From Pseudomonadales bacterium (GTDB lineage Bacteria; Pseudomonadota; Gammaproteobacteria; Pseudomonadales; Moraxellaceae), in assembly GCA_013043915.1 (NCBI GenBank), contig JABEVH010000053.1, forward strand, positions 1 through 15,798: a DNA stretch of 15,798 nt, in the 5' to 3' direction. Positions 6,252 through 13,933 of the stretch are shown in pieces; position 1 is the first letter of the stretch; every line of letters starts with the position of its first letter. The position numbers were made by a program, and so were the translations under genes. The notes under the pieces were generated by a model. It was not told the origin of the DNA, did no database searches, and saw only the letters and a list, made by a program, of their open reading frames with translations.

Positions 6252-7901
6252 ATGCTGACCCTGCTAGCGTTGCGCCATCTTGCCATCGTCGAACACCTTG
6301 AGGTGGAGTTTGCTCCGGGTTTTGGTGTTATTACCGGGGAGACCGGTGCGGGCAAGTCTATTTTGCTGCATGCTCTGGCGCTTTGTCTCGGTGGGCGTGC
6401 GGATGCAGGTCAGGTGCGCCAGGGATGCGAAAGGGCAGAAGTGAGTGCTCTGTTTGATGTTAGCCGGTTACCTGATGCGCAGGCCTGGTTGAAGGAGCAT
6501 GCTCTCGATGAGCAAGCTGAAGCGCATTTGCGCCGTGTCATCGGTAGTGATGGGCGCAGTCGTGCATTTATCAACGGCAGCCAGGTATCACTGGCTGATC
6601 TGCGTCAATTAGGCAGTTTGCTCATGGAAGTTCATGGGCAGCATGAACACCAGTCCCTGCTCAGAAAAGAGACCCATCGCCAGATTCTTGATCGTTATGC
6701 CGGTGCTGCTGATTTGGCTGCAGAGACTGATAAATCCTGGTGTAACTGGCAGGAACAATTACAAGAGATACGTCAGGCTCAGGAACAACAGCGGCAGCGC
6801 AGGGAGCAGTACAACATCTGGCAGTCGCAAAGTGACGAACTTGAAAAGCTGGATCTTAAGGTGGGTGAGCTGCACGCCATTGAGGTTGAGTATGACGTGT
6901 TGGCGCATGTTGATGCTCGCCGTGAGCATATGTCGGTTGCATGGAATCTGCTAGACGATGATGGTGGCGCTTTATTGCGGCAGCTTCGACAGCTACGACA
7001 ACGCTTATCACTTTTACAACATACGGGTAAAGAGTGGGATGCTCTGGCCGAATCAGCGGAGCTGGGTTTGCAGGAAGTGGAGCAAGGTCTGAGGCAGGCT
7101 CTAGATCATCTTGAGGCTAATCCTGATCGGTTGGCTTGGCTGGATGATCGGTTGGCCCAGATACACCGCCTGGCGCGCCGATTTGGTTGTGATGCGGAAG
7201 CATTGCCGGCATGGTATGCGCAGCTGCAGGGTCAGATGCAAAAACTGCAGGATGCGCAGAATTTTGATGCCATGCAAGCACAAGCAGACGCAGCTGCTGA
7301 GCAGTATGCAGAGCTTTCAGCTCAATTGACGCGCGAACGTATTCGGGCAGCTCAGTCCTTTGAGGCTGAAGTGGCTGCATATTTTCCGGGGTTGGGCTTG
7401 ACCCATGCTCGCCTTGAATTTCGGCTGATACCCATGGACACACCAGATCGACGCGGTTGTGAGGATGTAGAAGTTTTTTTCTCGGCTAATCCAGGCCAGG
7501 ATTTGCGGCCTTTAGCACGTATAGCATCGGGAGGGGAACTCTCGCGTATAAGTCTCGCGCTGCAAGTGGTCTATGCCACTAGCAGTCAGGTGCCTACCTT
7601 AGTGTTTGATGAAGTGGATGTGGGGGTCAGTGGTCAAGTAGCCGAGGCGGTGGGTCGATTGCTGCGAGCCTTAGGTGAGCGAACGCAAATCCTCTGTATT
7701 ACGCATCAGCCCCAAGTGGCTGCCCGCGGCCACCATCACTGGCGTGTGGAGAAACAGGTTGATGGAGATCATACCCGCACCTTGGTATCTCGTCTGGATG
7801 AAGCGCAAAGGGTAGAGGAGTTGGCTAGATTATCTGGTGGAAGCCAGATTACCTCAGCAACTATCGAGCATGCTAGAGCCTTGCTGGAGTCAGGGGAATG
7901 A
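6252..7901 (+). CDS. recN: DNA repair protein RecN (SMC-like ATPase)
   Basis: RecN (549 residues from this start, usual family length) is an SMC-like ATPase that acts on DNA double-strand breaks together with RecA. The N-terminal half of the ATPase has the Walker A motif GETGAGKS at residues 29-36. A long coiled-coil middle rich in Gln, Glu and Arg follows. The C-terminal half carries the ABC signature IASGGELSRISLAL and Walker B TLVFDEVDVGVSG. I start at MLTLLALRHLAIVEHLEVEF because this matches the family N-terminus; a longer frame begins at 6189, but TATAAT at 6213-6218 lies between the two starts. The ribosome binding site is weak (GAGG about 20 bases away). The stop codon overlaps the start of the cyclase gene (ATGA). 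Confidence 0.97.
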   Translation: MLTLLALRHLAIVEHLEVEFAPGFGVITGETGAGKSILLHALALCLGGRADAGQVRQGCERAEVSALFDVSRLPDAQAWLKEHALDEQAEAHLRRVIGSDGRSRAFINGSQVSLADLRQLGSLLMEVHGQHEHQSLLRKETHRQILDRYAGAADLAAETDKSWCNWQEQLQEIRQAQEQQRQRREQYNIWQSQSDELEKLDLKVGELHAIEVEYDVLAHVDARREHMSVAWNLLDDDGGALLRQLRQLRQRLSLLQHTGKEWDALAESAELGLQEVEQGLRQALDHLEANPDRLAWLDDRLAQIHRLARRFGCDAEALPAWYAQLQGQMQKLQDAQNFDAMQAQADAAAEQYAELSAQLTRERIRAAQSFEAEVAAYFPGLGLTHARLEFRLIPMDTPDRRGCEDVEVFFSANPGQDLRPLARIASGGELSRISLALQVVYATSSQVPTLVFDEVDVGVSGQVAEAVGRLLRALGERTQILCITHQPQVAARGHHHWRVEKQVDGDHTRTLVSRLDEAQRVEELARLSGGSQITSATIEHARALLESGE

Positions 7902-9712
7902 AGAGCAACTGGCGTTGGCAGTTATTATCTCCTGTTTTAGCGCTTTTGCTGGTGTTGGCTGATCAGAGTGATGGTCTGTTTGATCGCGTTGAATATCGCA
8001 TGCAAGACGCTTTGCTGCGCCTTCAGGCATCCTGGCATCCGGCGCCTAATGATGTCGTGCTTATCGATATTGATCAAAAGTCTCTGGAAGATCTTAACGC
8101 AATTGCGGGCAGTTTTCCTTGGCCGCGCAGCGTACAGGCAGAGTTGATAGAAGGACTTGAGGCTCAACATGTCCAGGCCATAGTCTTCGATCTTTTTTTT
8201 AACGAAGCTGATACTTTTCGTGCAGATAGTGATGCCTTATTTCGCGATACGGTAGCGCGGCATGACAATGTTTATTTACCTACATTATTACTCAACGACG
8301 GCCATGGAGCGCCACTGCCTAGATTAGCTAGGCTGGCGCCGAACATGCACTTGCTGGGCACTAACCCCAAAGCGTTTGCACCTCTTATGCTTCCTCTGGT
8401 GACTAGCCCGCAAAGCTGGCGTGGTGGGTTGGCCAATTTTACACCGGACTCTGATGGCATCGGCCGCCATTATTTGCTGTATGCCCAGCATGCAGGCTGG
8501 ACGCTGCCTTCTTTGCCGCAACGTCTGGCTGCTGATTACCATTGGCCCCAGCCAGCGGGTGAACGCATCTTGATCAACTGGTTTGCTCATGGTTTGCCAC
8601 GAGCAAGTTTTAGCGATGTTTATCTGGATATGGATAAGCGGGTTCATCGTCGGCCAGCTAATGAATTTACCGGTAAAATCGTTGTGATTGGTGCTACGGC
8701 TCCGGGCTTGTCAGATTTCAGACCAACTCCTATATCTTCAACCACGCAGGCACCCATGATGCTGGCGACTGCGATTAGTAACCTCAAGCATCAGGATTGG
8801 CTAACCCCCGTGCCCTTGCGCCCTTGGCTAGGTGCCGTGTTGGTGGTGCTGTTGGCCTGGGGTTTCTGGCGAGGGCTGTCAATCTGGAAAATTAGCCTAG
8901 GACTACTGACGGTTAGTGTCATCGTCGCTGGTGTATCTGTTCTGGCCCTGCATCAAGAACACTGGTTGATTCAGGGTTTGTCGGGCCTGGCCATGGCTTG
9001 GACCCTCATGGTTGCCCAAGCTGGACTGGCCTATGCCATGGAACGTGCTGACAGGGTACGTACCGAAGCCCTGTTCAGTCGTTTTCTTGATCCCAATGTT
9101 GTGCGTGCTTTGGTGGCGGGCGGTGATGCAGAGTTAGCCATGCGGCCTAGTAGTCGTACCATTACGGTATTGTTCTCGGATATTCGAGGATTTACTCATC
9201 TTTCAGAACAAAGAACACCCGAATCGGTGCTTGATTTACTTAATCGCTATTTCAGGCGGCAGACTGCTATTATTTTTAAGAACCGGGGTACCTTGGATAA
9301 ATTTATTGGTGATGCCATCATGGCATTCTGGAATGCACCCATGGATGACCCTGAGCATGCAGCGCATGCCGTGCAGGCAGCGTTGAGTATGGTGGAAGTA
9401 CTGCAGGCTTTTTGTAAGGATCTAGGTGAAGCCGGTGATGACTTTGATATCGGTATAGGTATACACACCGGGCCTGCGGTGGTGGGTTTTTTAGGTGCTG
9501 ATGAACGGATAGATTATACCGCCATTGGCGATACCGTTAATCTGGCCAGTCGCATTGAAGGGCAGACGCGTGGCCGTGCGCGTGTGCTGGTATCAGATTC
9601 GACCCGTGAGGCATGTAGTTCGTCTTTTGATTTTGTGGATCATGGTTGGGTTCAAGTCAAGGGGCGTGATGCTCAGGTTCATCTGTTTGAGCCAAGATAC
9701 AAGGAGGGATAA
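7898..9712 (+). CDS. membrane-bound adenylate cyclase with CHASE2 sensor domain
   Basis: This 604-residue protein should make cAMP in response to an extracytoplasmic signal. A short N-terminal membrane helix (about 9-21) is followed by a CHASE2 domain (about 28-300, with VVLIDIDQKSLEDL and the WPRS block). Three membrane helices come next (about 309-325, 331-351 and 357-380), then a class III cyclase domain (about 420-597). The catalytic set is complete: metal-binding Asp428 (FSDIRGF) and Asp472 (GDAIMAF), adenine-selecting Lys468 and Asp539 (DYTAIGD), and transition-state Asn548 and Arg552 (NLASR). The Lys/Asp pair argues for ATP rather than GTP. The start codon overlaps the recN stop (ATGA), so translation is probably coupled. 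The ligand of CHASE2 domains is not established. Confidence 0.93.
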   Translation: MKSNWRWQLLSPVLALLLVLADQSDGLFDRVEYRMQDALLRLQASWHPAPNDVVLIDIDQKSLEDLNAIAGSFPWPRSVQAELIEGLEAQHVQAIVFDLFFNEADTFRADSDALFRDTVARHDNVYLPTLLLNDGHGAPLPRLARLAPNMHLLGTNPKAFAPLMLPLVTSPQSWRGGLANFTPDSDGIGRHYLLYAQHAGWTLPSLPQRLAADYHWPQPAGERILINWFAHGLPRASFSDVYLDMDKRVHRRPANEFTGKIVVIGATAPGLSDFRPTPISSTTQAPMMLATAISNLKHQDWLTPVPLRPWLGAVLVVLLAWGFWRGLSIWKISLGLLTVSVIVAGVSVLALHQEHWLIQGLSGLAMAWTLMVAQAGLAYAMERADRVRTEALFSRFLDPNVVRALVAGGDAELAMRPSSRTITVLFSDIRGFTHLSEQRTPESVLDLLNRYFRRQTAIIFKNRGTLDKFIGDAIMAFWNAPMDDPEHAAHAVQAALSMVEVLQAFCKDLGEAGDDFDIGIGIHTGPAVVGFLGADERIDYTAIGDTVNLASRIEGQTRGRARVLVSDSTREACSSSFDFVDHGWVQVKGRDAQVHLFEPRYKEG

Positions 9713-9715
9713 AAT

Positions 9716-10231
9716 ATGAAACGCTGGATAGCCGGTCTATGTCTTGCTGTCTTTGCTTGGTGTGCTTATGCGAGCAACGCTACGGTGGTGCGGGATGTCA
9801 ACTTGCTAGCGGATCACTATGGCGATGCCGCCACAGTAGGTCAGCTGAAGGCGCATGATCGTGTCCAGGTGCTCAAAGACAGTGGGGCCTGGGTTCAGGT
9901 CATGTTGCCAGATAAAACTCAAGGCTGGATACGCATATTTGATGTGGACTGTACCCCTCCAGGTAGCAGTACGCAGTCTACCCTGGTCGGCCTTGGCTCG
10001 CTGGTTCATCTGTTAGGGACAGGATCGACGGGAACGACGGTTTCTACCGGTGTGAAGGGGCTGTCAGAAGAGCAACTTAAGCTGGCAGAACCGAATTGGC
10101 AGGCGTGGAATGTGCTGGCATCCTATGCGGTAACCCCGTCGCAGGCCAGGCATTATGCTGCGAATGTGCCCTTAAAGGCCGTAAAAGTGCCTTACGTCGG
10201 TGAATCCTCTGGCCAGGGAGGTGGATCATGA
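9716..10231 (+). CDS. secreted SH3-like domain protein
   Basis: This protein has 171 residues. The N-terminus is a signal peptide (Lys-Arg, hydrophobic core, likely cut after AYA at residue 19), so the protein is exported. A bacterial SH3-like domain (about 22-80) covers LLADHYGDAATVGQLKAHD, VQVLKDSGAWVQVML and GWIRIFDVDC. A Gly/Thr/Ser linker follows, then a region with GVKGLSEEQLKLAEPN and AVTPSQARHYA. From memory this tail resembles one found in proteins encoded beside M48 peptidases; that would need a search. A strong AAGGAGG sits in the end of the cyclase gene, three bases separate the genes, and the stop overlaps the protease start. It may bind peptidoglycan or help the protease, which is inference. 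Confidence 0.8.
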   Translation: MKRWIAGLCLAVFAWCAYASNATVVRDVNLLADHYGDAATVGQLKAHDRVQVLKDSGAWVQVMLPDKTQGWIRIFDVDCTPPGSSTQSTLVGLGSLVHLLGTGSTGTTVSTGVKGLSEEQLKLAEPNWQAWNVLASYAVTPSQARHYAANVPLKAVKVPYVGESSGQGGGS

Positions 10232-11094
10232 GATTAGGATTGAGCTGTTGGGCGCTGATATTGACAGTGTCTGCTCAGGCTTTTGATTTTGGAAGCCTCA
10301 TAAGCAATGTGCAGAGTTCTGATATCCATAATGTTTTGGATATGGGAAAGAATATGGTCAAGGCTAATGAAAACATTGATCAGACGCAGGAAATAAAAAT
10401 CGGCAATGGTATTGCGGCGAGCATACTGGCACAGGCTCCGGTTGTACCTAATGCGGCTTTACAAAACTATGTCAATCGTGTCGGGCTCTGGATTGCCTTG
10501 CAAAGTGAGCGCCCTGATTTACCTTGGCACTTTGCTGTGATAGCCGATGATGATGTCAATGCTTTTACAACGCCAGGAGGTAACGTTCTTATAACTCGTG
10601 GGTTATGGCGGGCCATGCATAATGAGGCGGAATTGGCTGGGGTGCTGGGTCATGAAATCACTCATGTGGTTCTCAAGCACCACCTGAAAGCCATACAAAA
10701 CTCTATGGGGCGAGCGTGGAAAGAGGATCTTGCTTCCATGGTGGCGGATCACCAAGGGGCCAATAACACACAGTCCCAGGCTTTGTTGAAGGCCTACAAG
10801 GCGGGCACGGCAGTCTATGCTCGCGGTTTGGACAAAGACGATGAGTATATGGCTGACCGGCAAGGCATGGTGCTTGCCGCTCGTGCTGGTTATGACCCCT
10901 ATGGTCTGGTGGCGGTACTTCAAACGTTGGAATCCATGGGTACCAGCGATAGCCATATGGCACTTATCCTGAAGACGCACCCAAGTCCGGCTAGTCGTAT
11001 TGAGCGACTGAAGTCCAGCATAGGGGAGAGCCTGGATGCCTATACGGGTGGCATTGATAACACCCATGAGTTTACGCAATTGCATCAATTATGA
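10228..11094 (+). CDS. secreted M48 family zinc metalloprotease
   Basis: This protein has 288 residues. A signal peptide (likely cut after SAQA at residue 18) sends it to the periplasm. The zinc site is complete: HEITH at 142-146 and a third ligand, Glu206, in DDEYMAD. Upstream NAFTTPGGNVLITRGL (about 111-126) and downstream THPSPASRIERL (about 250-261) are both typical of the M48 family, like the periplasmic quality-control proteases YcaL and LoiP/YggG. No membrane helix is seen after the signal and there is no lipobox, so it should be soluble. Its ATG overlaps the stop of the SH3-like gene and its stop overlaps the next ATG. The substrates are unknown; work on outer-membrane or envelope proteins is the likely role. 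Confidence 0.93.
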   Translation: MRLGLSCWALILTVSAQAFDFGSLISNVQSSDIHNVLDMGKNMVKANENIDQTQEIKIGNGIAASILAQAPVVPNAALQNYVNRVGLWIALQSERPDLPWHFAVIADDDVNAFTTPGGNVLITRGLWRAMHNEAELAGVLGHEITHVVLKHHLKAIQNSMGRAWKEDLASMVADHQGANNTQSQALLKAYKAGTAVYARGLDKDDEYMADRQGMVLAARAGYDPYGLVAVLQTLESMGTSDSHMALILKTHPSPASRIERLKSSIGESLDAYTGGIDNTHEFTQLHQL

Positions 11095-11669
11095 GAGCTA
11101 AGTTGGTGTGTTACGTTTTATTCGGACTGATGCTCAGGGGAGGTCAAGTGCATGCGTGTCAGGAAGCGGGCAACAGTCAGCCACAAGATCGAGATTTGCT
11201 GACGTGGCCCTTGCCTGACACGCATCAACTCATGCAAGTCTATGTGGGTGATGTGGTGCTGATAACGCTACCTCATCTGGAAAGTCTTTACTGGCTGGAT
11301 CAGGATGTGCCTGTGAGTGTCTTGCGTAGTTTGCGTGATGATGCCCTAGAAGCAACATTGACCTTAATGGATCTGGACGGCGCTCACCGCAACGATCTGG
11401 CATATACCGTGATAGCTCCTGGTCATGCACAGATACATTTTCAGGCTTTTGTATTGCCTGGACAGATTCGGCCTGTTGATGTCCCTAGTCAGTTGGTTCT
11501 TGATCTCGATGCTCATGTCAGGTCCGTAGTACATGTATCGACGGTACCTCCAAAAGCATCTCCTACTATCAGAGAGGCATCAGGTTTTTGGTCGCGCTGG
11601 TTCAGTTCTACGCCCAAAACGTCATCATCCAGTCAGTCTCAGTCTGCGGATATACCCTGTCGACCTTAA
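11091..11669 (+). CDS. exported protein of unknown function, faintly chagasin-like
   Basis: I do not recognise this 192-residue protein with confidence. It begins with a plausible signal peptide (hydrophobic residues 5-15, possible cut after VHA at 22). The central part has the spacing of an Ig-like chagasin (I42) inhibitor: GDVVLITLP (53-61), an aromatic pair YW (67-68) where the family has a Gly-Tyr-x-Trp loop, and LAYTVIAPGHAQIHFQAF (103-120), like the family's closing strand block. The NPTTG loop residues are not conserved, so the resemblance may be chance. The tail is Ser/Thr-rich and low in complexity. It starts inside the protease stop codon (ATGA) and its own stop overlaps that of the convergent oxidoreductase gene. 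Confidence 0.75.
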   Translation: MRAKLVCYVLFGLMLRGGQVHACQEAGNSQPQDRDLLTWPLPDTHQLMQVYVGDVVLITLPHLESLYWLDQDVPVSVLRSLRDDALEATLTLMDLDGAHRNDLAYTVIAPGHAQIHFQAFVLPGQIRPVDVPSQLVLDLDAHVRSVVHVSTVPPKASPTIREASGFWSRWFSSTPKTSSSSQSQSADIPCRP

Positions 11670-12658
11670 AGGTCATTGAGCAGGGCAATTTTTCCTACAG
11701 CTTGTCCAGCTTCCAGACAGGCATGGGCAGCACCGACTTCAGTGAACGCAAAGCGCTGTTCGTGTAACCAAGGTTGAAAGGAGCCTTGGTCAATGATTTT
11801 GGCCAGAGAGGAGAGGCGCTGACCTAAGAGCTCAAAACCGGTATCTTCCATAAATGCACGCATACAGAATACGGCTTCAAGACCTAGTCCTTTACCATGC
11901 ATCGGTGTCAGGTCATGATGGCCGCGTAAGGCAATGCTGATAATTCGTCCACCGGCGCGTGTTGCCAGCAGAGAACGGTGAAAGTTAGGTCCTCCAACGG
12001 TATCTAAGACCACATCATAGCCTTGGCCTCCAGTATAATGACGAACATAAGAACTGACATCCATCTGCCGATAATTGATGCATACGTGGGCACCTAGTTG
12101 CTGACAAAGTTCAGCCTTGGCAGGGTTTGATACGGTGGCATGCACTTCAACGCCTTGGGTTCGAGCAATTTGGATAGCCATATGCCCTACTCCTCCCATG
12201 CCGGCATGAATGAGGATGCGCATGCCAGGGGTTAAGTGAGCCCGTTCAATCAAGGCTTCCCAAGCTGTTGCTCCCGCCACGGGCAGGACTGCTGCTTGAG
12301 CGAAATCCATGCCCTGAGGAATGAGAGCTACAGCCGTTGCGGGCACACAGACATACTCAGCTAGTGCTCCAGGATAACCTAGCACTCCACCAGCAAATCC
12401 AAATACTCGGTCACCTTCGTCAAACCCTTTCACTTCATCGCCAACAGCACCCACTATCCCGGAAAAATCAACATGTAATACGGCAGGAAGGGAAGGGCCA
12501 AGAGGCAAAGCGCCGCTTCGAATTTTACAATCCAAAGGATTGACGCTGCTGGCCTTAACCCGAACCCTGATCTCTCCAGGTCCGGGGGAAGGCAGAGGAA
12601 CCTCGTCCTGATAAAAGGCATTCGGCTCTCCGTGCTGGTGTATAACCATGGCGCGCAT
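11666..12658 (-). CDS. zinc-independent quinone oxidoreductase (MDR superfamily)
   Basis: This 330-residue, NAD(P)H-dependent enzyme is of the zeta-crystallin / QOR type and would reduce quinones or related enones in the cytoplasm. The GroES-like fold carries VKASSVNPLDCKIRSG (about 35-49) and VDFSGIVGAVG (63-73). The Rossmann nucleotide-binding loop is AGMGGVG (152-158), followed by QIARTQGVEVHATVS. There is no set of structural or catalytic zinc ligands as in alcohol dehydrogenases. I start at MRAMVIHQHG (ATG at 12656-12658, with GGGAAG upstream); the longest frame, to 12772, would run back into fur with unrelated sequence. It follows the fur stop by 16 bases, so the two are probably one transcript. 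The physiological substrate is unknown. Confidence 0.9.
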   Translation of the reverse strand: MRAMVIHQHGEPNAFYQDEVPLPSPGPGEIRVRVKASSVNPLDCKIRSGALPLGPSLPAVLHVDFSGIVGAVGDEVKGFDEGDRVFGFAGGVLGYPGALAEYVCVPATAVALIPQGMDFAQAAVLPVAGATAWEALIERAHLTPGMRILIHAGMGGVGHMAIQIARTQGVEVHATVSNPAKAELCQQLGAHVCINYRQMDVSSYVRHYTGGQGYDVVLDTVGGPNFHRSLLATRAGGRIISIALRGHHDLTPMHGKGLGLEAVFCMRAFMEDTGFELLGQRLSSLAKIIDQGSFQPWLHEQRFAFTEVGAAHACLEAGQAVGKIALLNDL

Positions 12659-12674
12659 GTGTTTTCTTCCCTGC

Positions 12675-13139
12675 TTATTCGAGGTTGCCAGATTTGTCAG
12701 GGAGAACTGGGTGGGAGCGGTTATCACATGGAGATCGCTGACAGCTTCCGTAGAGATGCAAGGAATGACCACTTAGACGAAAGCCCATAGCTTGAGCTAC
12801 AGCCTCTTGACGCTCCTCAATTAAGCTATCAGTAAACTCAAAAACTCGCCCGCACTGATCGCACACGATATGATCATGGTGCTCATCACTACCAAGTTCA
12901 AAGACGGATGAACCAGACTCAAAGTGATGTCGTTGTACAATGCCCGCAGCCTCAAACTGGGTCAAAACACGATAAACCGTAGCCAGACCAACGTCCTCAC
13001 CCTGATCGATTAGCGCCTTGTAAACATCTTCGGCACTCATATGATGCACCTTGGACGTCTCTAGAAGCTCAAGAATCTTGAGGCGTGGTAGCGTTACTTT
13101 AAGACCGGCTTTACGAAGGTCTGTATTGGCCAGGGACAT
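12675..13139 (-). CDS. fur: ferric uptake regulator Fur
   Basis: Fur is the iron-sensing dimeric repressor. This 154-residue protein has the winged-helix DNA-binding half, with GLKVTLPRLKILELL (12-26) and the recognition helix region GLATVYRVLTQFEAAGIV (51-68). The metal-binding half has the His/Asp cluster HHDH (87-90). Both structural zinc CxxC-type pairs are present: Cys93/Cys96 and Cys133/Cys138, the second spaced as in E. coli Fur. The C-terminal tail beyond Cys138 is about 16 residues and lacks the usual His run. Its ribosome binding site is poor. It lies upstream of the quinone oxidoreductase, 63 bases from the divergent bamE. I see no clear Fur box in front of it, so autoregulation is not shown. 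Confidence 0.97.
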   Translation of the reverse strand: MSLANTDLRKAGLKVTLPRLKILELLETSKVHHMSAEDVYKALIDQGEDVGLATVYRVLTQFEAAGIVQRHHFESGSSVFELGSDEHHDHIVCDQCGRVFEFTDSLIEERQEAVAQAMGFRLSGHSLHLYGSCQRSPCDNRSHPVLPDKSGNLE

Positions 13140-13202
13140 AGACTCGTCTCGACACTAGTTTTTGGGTTAGAATGCTTCAAAGACATAGGATTTACAAGCA
13201 CC
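13140..13202. promoter_or_regulatory. divergent fur / bamE promoter region, weak hexamers
   Basis: For fur, TTGAAG (minus strand, 13180-13175) and TAGTGT (13157-13152) are spaced by 17 bases. For bamE, TTGGGT (13162-13167) and TAGGAT (13186-13191) are spaced by 18 bases, which would leave only about five bases of leader before its ATG. All four hexamers are imperfect, and no 19-base Fur box or other clear operator is visible. Confidence 0.3.
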
Positions 13203-13640
13203 ATGCAAAAGTCATTCTTGGCCGTTCTCGCATCAGCCATGATGCTAGGCGGTTGTCATGTTGGCAATCTCTCAGTTTACAAGATTGATATCCAGCAGGG
13301 CAATGTTCTCACGCGAGATCAGGTAGATCAGTTGAAAATAGGTATGACTCCTCTGCAGGTACGCTTCCTGTTAGGCAGTCCTTTGGTGGTTGATCCTTTT
13401 CATCCGGAACGCTGGGACTATCCGTACACATATCGCCCCGGAACCTATGCTCGCTTGCTGAAAATTCCCGGAGTGGCCCACCGGGATCTTAGCCTCTGGT
13501 TTGCAGAAGGAAAACTGGCAAAAATTAAAGGCCAAGATCAAATACCGATCAAGGCTATCGTAACGCCACTGGTGACCCCAGAGAAGGGTGCTGCAGCAGG
13601 TGAGCATGAAAATGGTCATGCAGATGCTGATGGTTCTTGA
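13203..13640 (+). CDS. bamE: outer membrane protein assembly factor BamE (SmpA/OmlA)
   Basis: BamE is a small lipoprotein of the BAM complex, which inserts beta-barrel proteins into the outer membrane. This 145-residue protein has a lipoprotein signal with lipobox LGGC (Cys18). The conserved core follows: QGNVLTRDQVDQLKIGMT (32-49), QVRFLLGSPLVVDPFHPERWDY (about 52-73) and a closing strand with LSLWFAEGKLAKI. The C-terminal tail of about 25 residues is low in complexity (Ala, Gly, Glu, His) and its last 25 bases overlap the 3' end of the convergent rnfH. It is divergent from fur. There is no strong Shine-Dalgarno (AGGA about 11 bases upstream). Confidence 0.96.
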   Translation: MQKSFLAVLASAMMLGGCHVGNLSVYKIDIQQGNVLTRDQVDQLKIGMTPLQVRFLLGSPLVVDPFHPERWDYPYTYRPGTYARLLKIPGVAHRDLSLWFAEGKLAKIKGQDQIPIKAIVTPLVTPEKGAAAGEHENGHADADGS

Positions 13641-13933
13641 TGATTTTTGAGATTTTTTCGTAATTTTGCCTGAATTACGCGTTCTTTTCGGCTGGTCTTG
13701 GGGTCCAAGGTTAGTGGCCGCAGGACGTCAATACGGTCACCTGCTTGCAGGATGTAATGGGCATCCACAAGTTTGCCGTAAATCGCTAAGGCAGGAGCTT
13801 GGTCATCTACTTGGGCAGACAGCCCGCTGGCTTGGTAAATCTCCAGTGCAGTTTGCCCTTCCCGAACCAGAACCCATTGTCTCCAGCAGCGATCAGGCAG
13901 TGCATATATGACTTCCACGTTAAAAGGTCGCAT
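13616..13933 (-). CDS. rnfH: RnfH family ubiquitin-like protein
   Basis: This 105-residue protein belongs to the RnfH / UPF0125 family, small beta-grasp (ubiquitin-like) proteins of unclear function, often encoded near bamE, ratA and smpB. The family pattern is present: VEVIYALPDRCW (7-18), a central block ending in LAIYGKLVDAHYILQAGDRID, and VLRPLTLDPKTSRKER. The name comes from linkage to rnf operons in some bacteria, but no rnf genes are here. The ATG directly follows the TAG stop of the transporter gene with no base between, so translation is likely coupled. The 3' end overlaps the end of bamE by 25 bases on the opposite strand. The partner RatA, usual in this neighbourhood, is not found. 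Confidence 0.9.
   Translation of the reverse strand: MRPFNVEVIYALPDRCWRQWVLVREGQTALEIYQASGLSAQVDDQAPALAIYGKLVDAHYILQAGDRIDVLRPLTLDPKTSRKERVIQAKLRKNLKNHQEPSASA

Noticed and set aside
10603..11088. Minus-strand open frame of 161 residues opposite the M48 protease
   Set aside because: It lies wholly inside the protease gene, whose motifs are clear, and has low-complexity sequence typical of shadow frames.
12659..12772. Extended N-terminus of the quinone oxidoreductase
   Set aside because: The extra 38 residues overlap the fur coding region and do not resemble the family; the inner ATG has a ribosome binding site.
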